Assembly (NCBI GenBank): GCA_030524055.1
Contig: JAUNHH010000006.1
Coordinates: 62,001 to 126,000, forward strand
Direction of reading: 5' to 3'
DNA: 64,000 nt
Source of the DNA: Actinomycetaceae bacterium
Lineage (GTDB): Bacteria; Actinomycetota; Actinomycetes; Actinomycetales; Actinomycetaceae
How positions within the stretch are numbered: position 1 is the stretch's first letter; each line of letters starts with the position of its first letter. A program made the translations under genes and the position numbers. Below, one piece after another: positions 54,916 through 62,800 of this stretch. Below the pieces are notes generated by a model. The model was not told the origin of the DNA, searched no databases, and saw nothing but the letters and a program-made list of their open reading frames with translations.

Positions 54916-55948
54916 AACTCAAACTGGAATTTCAGCCGACGTGGTTGATAATGAGGATATGACTAACCCGCCATCGGCGATGCTGGACCTGGGTGAGGCC
55001 CTTCGCCGCATGGCTGGCCTCACCTCCGCACAACATGCCCTTTTATCGCGAATTGCCTCACGTTCGATCCCTGTGACAGTCACCGAATTGGCTGATGAAG
55101 CGGGCCTGCATGTGTCTTCCGTGCGGGAAACCTTGGATGCGTTGGTCGCTGAGGGCCTTGTGGTGAGCCGCCCTCTTCCGGCTGCTGGGCGGGGGCGCCC
55201 TTCGCTGGGCTACGCCACCTACGTACCCACAGACCCCAGTTTTCCTGCGCAAATGCTGACGCAATGCGCTTCAGCTGTGGTGCAGTGGTTGCGTTCTTCT
55301 GCGGCGGAACCGGCTATTTCTGCGCGGGAAATTGGGGCGTTATGGGCGAAAACGGCGCTGAGCGCTTTTGGAGTTCCGGACCATTCGCAGCATCGGATTG
55401 CGAGTCCAGAGTTTTCTTTGCCCAACCATATGGAGAAAATCCGTCTTTTTTTGACGGCTTTGGGGATGGCAGCTCAACCAGTTGCCGCAGCTCCCACCTC
55501 TTTTCTTCTGACCGCCTGTCCTTTTACTGACCCAGATAATCCCGATCCTCTTGCGCTGGAAATGCGGCGCGGATTAGTGGAAGGGATTCTCACTTTAACT
55601 TCCGCTGGCACAGCGGATATCCATTTTATTCCAGACCCTGATTCCCCTTTACGGACACAGGTAGACCTTATTCCACGCCCTATTCACGGATGGAAACCGA
55701 TGACTATATCTATTCATTTCTTTGGTGGCGCTGCTGAGGCTGCTGGCAGCGACGTTATTACTCTTGAGCCTGGCGATTCGCCCACGACCGTGGGCGCTCT
55801 GGCTGATTCTTTGGCACAATCTCATCCTGCTTTAGGCCCTGTTTTAGGTGTGTCTAGTTTCCTGGTGAATAGTGCCAGCGCTGACCGGGATACACATATT
55901 CCTGCAGGGGCCCGTATTGATGTTCTTCCCCCATTTGCTGGTGGGTGA
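54905..55948 (+). CDS. Fusion of helix-turn-helix regulator and MoaD sulfur carrier
   Basis: One uninterrupted 347-residue frame. Residues about 25-95 form a winged helix (RIASRSIPVTVTELADEAGL, HVSSVRETLDALVAEGLVVS). Residues 100-255 form an effector-like domain containing LLTACPFTDPDNPDP. The last 82 residues are MoaD: MTISIHFFGGAAEAAGSDVI through to ARIDVLPPFAGG, ending in the Gly-Gly that MoeB adenylates. MoaD normally stands alone at about 80 residues. The GTG start overlaps narI by 11 bases; ATG 54959 is an alternative. An in-frame ATG (55700) begins exactly at the MoaD part, so a free carrier may also be made. A role in nar regulation comparable to ArnR of corynebacteria is inferred from position only. 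Confidence 0.75.
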   Translation: MDGETQTGISADVVDNEDMTNPPSAMLDLGEALRRMAGLTSAQHALLSRIASRSIPVTVTELADEAGLHVSSVRETLDALVAEGLVVSRPLPAAGRGRPSLGYATYVPTDPSFPAQMLTQCASAVVQWLRSSAAEPAISAREIGALWAKTALSAFGVPDHSQHRIASPEFSLPNHMEKIRLFLTALGMAAQPVAAAPTSFLLTACPFTDPDNPDPLALEMRRGLVEGILTLTSAGTADIHFIPDPDSPLRTQVDLIPRPIHGWKPMTISIHFFGGAAEAAGSDVITLEPGDSPTTVGALADSLAQSHPALGPVLGVSSFLVNSASADRDTHIPAGARIDVLPPFAGG

Positions 55949-55960
55949 AAGAAGGTGACT

Positions 55961-56383
55961 GTGAGTTCACATATCCATACGGCAATATCATCGAGTCCTT
56001 TAGATTCGGCGCACATTATTGCGGCTGCCCACGATCCCCGATGTGGGGCTGTGGCCAGTTTTATTGGCGCTGTACGCAATCACGACAATGGCCTTGACGT
56101 TACGGGTATTGATTATTCTGCCCACCCCAATGCGGATGCGATTTTGCGCGATATTGCGGAGCATTTTATTTCTCGGCCTGGTGTGCACTCTATTGAAGTG
56201 TGGCACCGGACGGGTTCCCTTCAGGTGGGTGATTTAGCAATGGTGGTTGCTGTTGGGGCCGAGCATCGCGCGCAAGCTTTTGGGGCAACCGAGGCTATTG
56301 TTGAAGAGATTAAGGCGCGTCTGCCGATATGGAAAAAGCAGATTCTTGCCGATGGTTCGCATATGTGGTCAGGATTGCCGTAA
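55961..56383 (+). CDS. moaE: Molybdopterin synthase catalytic subunit
   Basis: The 140-residue protein converts cyclic precursor to molybdopterin using sulfur from thiocarboxylated MoaD. Conserved blocks are CGAVASFIGAVRNHDNG, IDYSAHPNADAIL, WHRTGSLQVGDLAMVVAVGA, and the active-site Lys region LPIWKKQILADGSHMW. I chose GTG 55961 since AAAGAAGG stands 5 bases upstream; a GTG six bases earlier is also in frame. It lies right after the MoaD-containing fusion, so the two subunits of the synthase are made together. Its stop overlaps the moeB ATG (TAATG). Confidence 0.93.
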   Translation: MSSHIHTAISSSPLDSAHIIAAAHDPRCGAVASFIGAVRNHDNGLDVTGIDYSAHPNADAILRDIAEHFISRPGVHSIEVWHRTGSLQVGDLAMVVAVGAEHRAQAFGATEAIVEEIKARLPIWKKQILADGSHMWSGLP

Positions 56384-57258
56384 TGAATAGTGACGAGGGC
56401 GGGGCGCGTAGCGGAAAAAGCGGCGCGCGCATTGGCAGTCGCGGAGTGCGTATTCCTTTACTTCACGCTCCAGAAGAAATGACCGAGGATCACCCTTCTG
56501 CCGAGCGCTATCGGCGGAATTGGTTGGTGTCGGGAATTGGATTAGAAGGCCAATCGCGTTTGCGGGCTGCGCGGGTTTTAGTTGTGGGCGCGGGCGGCTT
56601 AGGTTCGCCGGTTTTGCTCTATTTAACGGCGGCAGGAATTGGCACTATTGGGGTGTGCGATTCTGACCATGTCGATGTCTCTAATCTGGCCCGCCAACTT
56701 CTCCATAGCGAAAAGGATGTAGATTGCCCAAAACCGGATTCTGCCGAACGCCATTTAGGGGCGCTCAATTCGGAAGTCCGTATTGAGAAATACCCTCATG
56801 TGACGCGGGAGTTTCTTGAGGCTCATGGGCGTCAGTGGGATCTCATTATCGACTGCACAGATACTTTTGCCGCGAAATATCTAGTGGCGGATTGGTGTGC
56901 AGATTCCGGAGTTCCTTTCGTCTGGGGAACTGTTGTGGCAATGGGATATCAGGTCAGTGTTTTCTGGTCGAATCCGCCCACAGGTGTGCCCGCCACACAT
57001 TTACGAATGCTGCATCCCACTATTCCTCCTGATGGGTCTACTCCACGCTCCACGGAAGTGGGGGTTCTTGGACCTGTTGTTGGCCAAACGGGGACATTAA
57101 TGGCTACGGAGGCTGTGAAGATTATTGCGGGATTTGGTGAGCCGCTCATTGGCCGCGTCGCTATTGGGGATGCATTGCGCGGACGAGTCGATATCCTCAC
57201 TTTTGCTTCTTTTGACGAGGGCGGGGCCGAATCTTTCAGTGCCACGCCCCGCGCATAA
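56383..57258 (+). CDS. moeB: MoaD-adenylating E1-like enzyme
   Basis: The 291-residue ThiF-fold enzyme activates the MoaD C-terminus with ATP. The nucleotide site is VLVVGAGGLGSPVLLYLTAA; then DSDHVDVSNLARQLLHSEKD, and IIDCTDTFAAKYLVADWC with the catalytic Asp. No rhodanese domain follows, so sulfur must come from another protein. The zinc tetracysteine of E. coli MoeB is not visible. Both ends carry the 13-base word: MNSDEGGARS at the start (56393) and FDEGGAES near the end (57215). The first 30 residues are low-complexity, so a start at the later Met of MTEDHPSAERY is possible. Confidence 0.9.
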   Translation: MNSDEGGARSGKSGARIGSRGVRIPLLHAPEEMTEDHPSAERYRRNWLVSGIGLEGQSRLRAARVLVVGAGGLGSPVLLYLTAAGIGTIGVCDSDHVDVSNLARQLLHSEKDVDCPKPDSAERHLGALNSEVRIEKYPHVTREFLEAHGRQWDLIIDCTDTFAAKYLVADWCADSGVPFVWGTVVAMGYQVSVFWSNPPTGVPATHLRMLHPTIPPDGSTPRSTEVGVLGPVVGQTGTLMATEAVKIIAGFGEPLIGRVAIGDALRGRVDILTFASFDEGGAESFSATPRA

Positions 57259-57276
57259 CAGGCGGAAAGTCAGCAC

Positions 57277-58509
57277 ATGACGGCACTATCTATTGAGCAG
57301 CATCGGGAGAAGATTCGCGCTATTCTCAACTCCCCTGCGCCGCACATTTTTCCTTTATCAGCGGCCCGCGGTCTATATACAGCTGAGTCTATTCCTGCTC
57401 TTTTGCCAGTGCCGCCTTTTACGAATTCAGCAATGGATGGTTTTGCCATTCGCCATAGCGATATTTTGGCGCTGCCCGCCTCCTTGCCAGTAGGTGGAGA
57501 TATTCCTGCTGGCAGCGCCTCCTCCCGCGCACTTGGCGCTGGCGAAGCACTGCGGATTATGACAGGCGCACCGCTGCCAGTCGGCGCCGATACTGTGGTC
57601 AAAGTTGAAGATACTGACCATAGTGGCCGCGGAGCGGCCCCCGCCCTCGTCACTATTTACGCCATCCCCGAAAAGGGTGCGAATATTCGCCACGAGGGCG
57701 AAGCTTTGCCTGTAGGCGCTGAGGTGCTTCCCGCTAGGCAGCGCCTCACTCCTGCTGCGCTGTCGGCATTAGTGGCCACTGGCCATTCGGAGGTGGCGGC
57801 GTATCGGCGTCCGCGCGTGGCTGTGTTGAGCACTGGCGAGGAACTCGTGTCCGGGGCGGAACTTTCACCGGGGCAGATTCCTGATTCCAATTCAATTCTT
57901 CTGGCTGGTCTTCTTGAGCAAGCCGGGGCTGAGGTTGCTGCCGTGCAGCGCAGCTCTGATAGCGTCGAAGCATTCCGGCAGGCAGTGGAAACTCTTGCCG
58001 ATGCGGACTGCGATCTTGTCCTGACCAGTGGCGGCATTTCAGCGGGTGCTTTTGAGGTGGTTCGCCAGGCCTTGGCGCCGTCAGTCGAGTTCTACCATGT
58101 GGCTCAGCAGCCGGGCGGGCCGCAAGGGGTGGGTACCGTGCGCGCAGGCGGCCGCGAGATTCCCGCGATCTGTTTGCCAGGAAATCCTGTCTCTGTTTTT
58201 GTCTCTTTCCACCTTTATGTGGCACCTGCTGTACAGGTGATCGCCGGGGCGCCCGAGTATCTTTTTCCGCCGACTCAGTCAGCGCGATCGTTATCGCAGT
58301 GGAATAGCCCGAAAGGGAAAACTCAATTCGTCCCCATGGGGATTTCTGCTGATTCTTCTCACCCCCTCACTGTGGAATGCGTTCACCCTTTAGGTGCCCG
58401 CTCTCATCTTGTCACCTCTTTACCTTTTGCGCAGGCTTTAGCGGTTATTCCGCCTGAGGTCACGCATATTTCTGCCGGGGATTCGGTAGATATTATTACG
58501 CTTCCCTAA
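57277..58509 (+). CDS. moeA: Molybdopterin molybdotransferase
   Basis: The 410-residue enzyme inserts molybdate into adenylylated molybdopterin produced by Mog. Recognised blocks are PPFTNSAMDGFAIRHSDI, GGDIPAGSAS, RIMTGAPLPVGADTVVKVED, and the molybdopterin-binding domain VAVLSTGEELVSGAELSPGQ with TSGGISAGAFEVV. The C-terminal PGNPVSVFVSFHLYVAP also matches. A 13-base-word core (57638) sits in a variable loop, read APALVT. The gene starts 18 bases after moeB, with GGCGGAAAG upstream. Its length is normal. Confidence 0.94.
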   Translation: MTALSIEQHREKIRAILNSPAPHIFPLSAARGLYTAESIPALLPVPPFTNSAMDGFAIRHSDILALPASLPVGGDIPAGSASSRALGAGEALRIMTGAPLPVGADTVVKVEDTDHSGRGAAPALVTIYAIPEKGANIRHEGEALPVGAEVLPARQRLTPAALSALVATGHSEVAAYRRPRVAVLSTGEELVSGAELSPGQIPDSNSILLAGLLEQAGAEVAAVQRSSDSVEAFRQAVETLADADCDLVLTSGGISAGAFEVVRQALAPSVEFYHVAQQPGGPQGVGTVRAGGREIPAICLPGNPVSVFVSFHLYVAPAVQVIAGAPEYLFPPTQSARSLSQWNSPKGKTQFVPMGISADSSHPLTVECVHPLGARSHLVTSLPFAQALAVIPPEVTHISAGDSVDIITLP

Positions 58510-58542
58510 AATCGCTTACCCCGCCTCGTTAATGGAGAGAAT

Positions 58543-59022
58543 ATGACTGATCGACTTACGCATCTGCGCGGTGATGGCACTGCCTATATGGTTGATGTCA
58601 CCGAGAAAACTCCAACTGTGCGCTCTGCAACGGCCACCTGCGAAGTGGCATGTTCCCCGGAAATTCTTGCTGCATTACGCGAGGGCACTATTCCTAAAGG
58701 CGATGTTTTAGCGGTGGCCCGTATTGCCGGTATTCACGGCGCAAAACGCACAGCGGAACTGATTCCTTTAGCGCATATTATTGGCGTACACGGCGCAGAA
58801 ATTGATCTGTCTTTAGAAGATGATTATGTGGCGATTAGCGCCACTGTGCGCACTGCGGATCGCACTGGAGTGGAAATGGAAGCACTAACTGCAGTGACGA
58901 TTTCTGCCCTCACCATTATCGATATGGTCAAAGGCGTGGATCGCTCGGCCTATATTCGCGAAGCAAAAATCGTGGCAAAATCGGGGGGCCGTAGCGGCGA
59001 TTGGCGTCGCGAGGGTGCCTAA
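58543..59022 (+). CDS. moaC: Cyclic pyranopterin monophosphate synthase
   Basis: The 159-residue protein finishes the rearrangement begun by MoaA to give the cyclic precursor. Conserved blocks are YMVDVTEKTPTVRSATA, GAKRTAELIPLAHIIGVHGA, TGVEMEALTAVTISALTIID and MVKGVDRSAYI. GGAGA lies before the ATG. It ends the plus-strand cofactor run. A one-base variant of the 13-base word (59029) starts seven bases after the stop, and a converging mog gene lies beyond two repeat elements. Confidence 0.94.
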   Translation: MTDRLTHLRGDGTAYMVDVTEKTPTVRSATATCEVACSPEILAALREGTIPKGDVLAVARIAGIHGAKRTAELIPLAHIIGVHGAEIDLSLEDDYVAISATVRTADRTGVEMEALTAVTISALTIIDMVKGVDRSAYIREAKIVAKSGGRSGDWRREGA

Positions 59023-59059
59023 TCATTGACGAGGCCGGGGCGCAGCGTGCCACCAACCT

Positions 59060-59134
59060 TGACACCAAACGTGCATAGGGCGACAAAAAAGCCGATTTCC
59101 AGGCAAAAATGTCGCCCTTTGCCCGTCCGGTGCA
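59060..59134. repeat. Hairpin repeat family A, copy 3
   Basis: AGGGCGACA (59077) and TGTCGCCCT (59110) are exact complements at the standard 33-base offset. The inner stem is GCC/GGC between A5 runs, with CACC/GGTG outside. It lies between converging moaC and mog. Confidence 0.85.
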
Positions 59135-59188
59135 CGCCTCAAGAACCAACTGCCCACCTTTGAGGACACCTGTGCCCAAAGGGCTGCC

Positions 59189-59269
59189 AACATAAGTAAG
59201 AGTTGGGAACATAAGTCAGCGCCGGGAAGGCCCCCAACGCTGACATATGTTCCCAACGCCTACATATCT
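59189..59269. repeat. Repeat family B, copy 2
   Basis: GTTGGGAACATAAGTCAGCG faces CGCTGACATATGTTCCCAAC, with further GCCTACATAT units outside. The left arm has drifted (ACATAAGT for ACATATGT), while the right arm is nearly identical to copy 1 at 21481-21505 in unit content. Confidence 0.75.
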
Positions 59270-59290
59270 TCAATCGGGCCCGCGCAGCCT

Positions 59291-59830
59291 TTAGCGCGGA
59301 TGGTCTCCACCTGCGAGTTGGTCATTAATATGAGCCAGCAGCGGGCCAATCACACTCACTGCGTCGCGCACTCCTCCAGGGGATCCCGGGGCATTCACCA
59401 CCAGCATGGCCTCTGGCCCGCGCCCGACCAGGCCCACTAATCCGCGTGAGAGCAGCGCATAGGGGGATTTTTCTTGTCCCAATCGGCGAATTGCCTCCGC
59501 GATCCCATCCAAGCGCGCACTCAATAGCGGCTCGGTGGATTCAGGGGTGACATCGCGGGGAGAAATCCCTGTACCGCCGGTGGTCAGTAGCAGTCGCACG
59601 CCCTCATTGCGCGCGCGCTCAATCGCCGTGCGAATATCTTCCACCTGGTCGGGAATCACGACAATCTGATCGACCGTTACCCCGTAGGCCCCCAGTTCGC
59701 CAGCGGCCAGTGGCCCGGAGGTGTCAGTGGCTTCCCCGCGCGAACAGCGGTCAGAAATAGTGACAACTCGCCCGAAGATTGGCGCGCGGCTGCGACGATC
59801 TGCGGGCGAGTGTGTGGGCGTTGATCCCAT
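59291..59830 (-). CDS. mog: Molybdopterin adenylyltransferase (Mog family)
   Basis: The 179-residue enzyme adenylylates molybdopterin before MoeA inserts molybdenum. Motifs are RVVTISDRCSRGEATDTSG, VVIPDQ and LLTTGGTGISPRDVTPESTE. The two Asp equivalent to MogA Asp49 and Asp82 are both kept, unlike in the paralogue at 26734. The C-terminal VVNAPGSPGGVRDAVSVI is typical. I chose ATG 59830, two bases after the stop of the upstream minus-strand gene. A GTG at 59878, overlapping that gene, is possible. It converges on moaC and completes the cofactor set. Confidence 0.88.
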   Translation of the reverse strand: MGSTPTHSPADRRSRAPIFGRVVTISDRCSRGEATDTSGPLAAGELGAYGVTVDQIVVIPDQVEDIRTAIERARNEGVRLLLTTGGTGISPRDVTPESTEPLLSARLDGIAEAIRRLGQEKSPYALLSRGLVGLVGRGPEAMLVVNAPGSPGGVRDAVSVIGPLLAHINDQLAGGDHPR

Positions 59831-59832
59831 TG

Positions 59833-62800
59833 TCAGTGTTTTGGCGTCGGCTTTTGGCGTCCGCGGCGGGTCAGCCACTTCGGCAACTTCTTAAAGGCCT
59901 CTTCCGTGTCATCCTCGGGTTCTTCACCGGGGATTTCCGCGGGTAGCTCAGGAGCTGCCTCAGGGGGGTTGAGTCCTTCCGGAGAAATCCCGGCATCCGC
60001 TGGGAGTCCAACGCCAGGAAGCACGCCGGTATCTGCAAGGCCCGTTTCTGCTGCGGGGATGCCTGCGCCTTCAATGGAACCTGGTACCTCGGTGGGCACG
60101 CTCAGCGCTTCTTCTGGGGGTGGAATAGATCCCGCCAGTTTCGCGGCCTTAGCGAAGACTCCCATCATGGGACCAGACCTCGCCGATTGCGGTGGCCGCT
60201 GAGGCGATTCCGATCGTAAAGGCGGCATGGGTCGTCCCGGCGTATCGGGTGAAGCCGCGTCAGGGTACGAGGTCGGAGCCCCACTTCGCACAGAGTCAGG
60301 CGCGGGAGCCTGCCCGAAGGGGCCATTTCCTCGTGGGTCAACCGGGGTTACGGGATTCCGTGTCTCGCCGGGTTGCCCAGGCCCTGCTGCGCGCGCAGAG
60401 TCGTGCGGAATAGGCGCCGCTGAGCCAGGAGGTACGTGACCAGCAGGCACTACTGGCGCCCCTTGAGGTGGAGGAAGCGGAGCACCGTGGACTGGCGTAT
60501 GTCCCGCAGGTGATGGTGCTTGCGCCGATGGCACACCCTCAACTGGAGGTACTGGTACGGGCCCACTCCCTAATGGCACACCACCTGGCGGATTTGGCGC
60601 AGACTCAGGAGCCACTGGCGGCGGAGGTGGTGTCACCGCGACCGGTGGTGTGGCTGGCGGTGGCGGCGAGGGCACCACCGGTGTATTCACTGGTGGCATA
60701 CCCTGCACTGGAGAGTGCTGTTCAGGAACGGCAAATCCAGCAGAGGTTTCTACTGGCGTGCCCTGGGGCGGAGTAGATACGCCAACGGGTGGGAACAGGG
60801 GCCGGCGACCCCGGATGACGCGGGTTTCTGTGAGGTCTTCCTGGGGATTGTCAGGCGCATGAGAGACATTGGTGGCAACGCCTGGCGCCTCACCGTCAAG
60901 TGACGGGCCTTCCGCAGTAGGACGTGCGTCTCCACTCGGGCCGCTGTCAAAACCCCCAGCCCGCCCGATTCCTGTTGAGCCAAGAGCATCAATAGCTTCC
61001 GCAGGATTTGGAGTGTGTGGCGTCCCCTTCTGCTCAGAACCCACAGGCATATCCGCACCGTCACCAGAGGCAAGCGCCCCTGTAGTAGTGACAGATGGAA
61101 TTGGGCCGGTCGTTCCCGCTGGTTTGACCGCATCAAAAATACCTGTCCGGGGTCCTCGCGACGCAATTGGGGTGCGGATAATTCCGGCAGGAGTATCACT
61201 CGCAGCAGTGTCGGCGCTCTGCCTATCCACCACATGTTCAGGCAGATCAGGAGGCGTCATCTCAGCGGGCCCGGAGGTCTCAGCAGCCTCAGCACCTCCG
61301 GTGGATGTTTCGGCCCCCGCCCCGCCCTCGTCCTCACCAAGAGAAAGGAAGGTGGTCCGCTTTAAGCCAGCCTGTGCGAGTGCCGCGCGCAAAACGGAAC
61401 GTCGGGAGGGAATTGGGGTGGGTGCTGAGTCAGCTTCCGCTTGTGCTTCTTCCCCGGCGCCGCCGTGGTTGGTATCAACGGGCGCATCAAAGTCAGGATT
61501 GGCCTCATCGTCGCCCACGCCCCCCTGAAGCTTCAGGAAATGCAGCTGGGTATCGCTGAGTTCACGTGTTCCCTCCTCGCCTGAGGCCAGTGCCGCCTCA
61601 TGCGCAGTAATCGCATCAACAACGGGCCGCAGATCAATGGTGTCTGACGTGTCGGGCTCGTCACCCTCACTATCATGCGTGGCCTGCGCATTTACGCGCC
61701 GAGAGACATATCCGCCCAACCCTGTCACCGGAGTATCCAAGGCGCCCGTGCCGAAAGTATCAGGCTGGTGGTCCGTGGCGTGGTCGGCCGGTTCAGGGGA
61801 TTCGGTGCGCTGCTCGTCAGGCAGAATCGGCGTGACATTGTTGTCTTCAGGGCGGGTTTCAGCGCCCTGGGTGGTCACTTCTTCCTCAGTCGCTTCTTCC
61901 TCATGTGACGAGGGCGGGGGCGAATCTACGGCACGTAGGCGCCCATAAGCTCCACGATTGTCCACTGTGGAGCGCACTCCGTGAATATCTGCCCGTTTGG
62001 GGAAGTCCTCCGGGTTCAACCCAGTGGTGGTGAGGTGAGCGCGATGAACACGGCGGGTTGGAGCCGTCGTCGGACCGTGAGAATCGTGGTTCTCTGCTGT
62101 TTCCTGTGGTTCTTCCTCTGACTCGGAGGCGTCCACGTGAAGCGCAGAGTCCTCCTGGTACAGCTCGGCCTCATGGGCGGCTTCACCCTCTGAGATCTGC
62201 TCCATGTCAGCGCTATCACCCGGTTCGATAGACACTTCCGGGGGAATCGACACCGCGGATTCGCCCCGTGTCTCGCCTTCGACAGAAGCTGGTGAGTCAT
62301 AGTGATTCGCTGTTTCGCGGCCCACTGCCACGTTCGACGGATCTTCTCTTTCTGAGTGCGCCTCAGAAAGAGTGGTCTCTTCGACGTCCCAGTGTTCTTC
62401 CGCTGAGGGTCCGCCAGGAAGGGCCTCCTCAAAGGCTTCGTCCTCAGGATGTTCCTCGATATTTGGCTCAACAGGGGCCTGGTCAGAGTCTTCTGCGAGC
62501 TGTTGGGGCTCCTCGCCACTATCAGCACCTATGGTGTCGTCACCATCTGCGCCTGGCGCGTCGAAGTCAGCAGCGAAGTGGTGTTCATCAGCAGTAGCAG
62601 CGAATTCCCGCGCGGCAGAAATAAAGGATTCTGCATCTTTATCTTCGTCTACGTCGATGGCATTTCCTTCAAGGACAGGCGCCTCTGCGGGAATGTCATC
62701 AATAATCCGCGTGGAATTGACCTCTTCAGCAATGATTTCGATACCCGATTTATCGGGGTTATCGTCACTATTCACAGCAGCGGGGTAAGGGATCTTGGGC

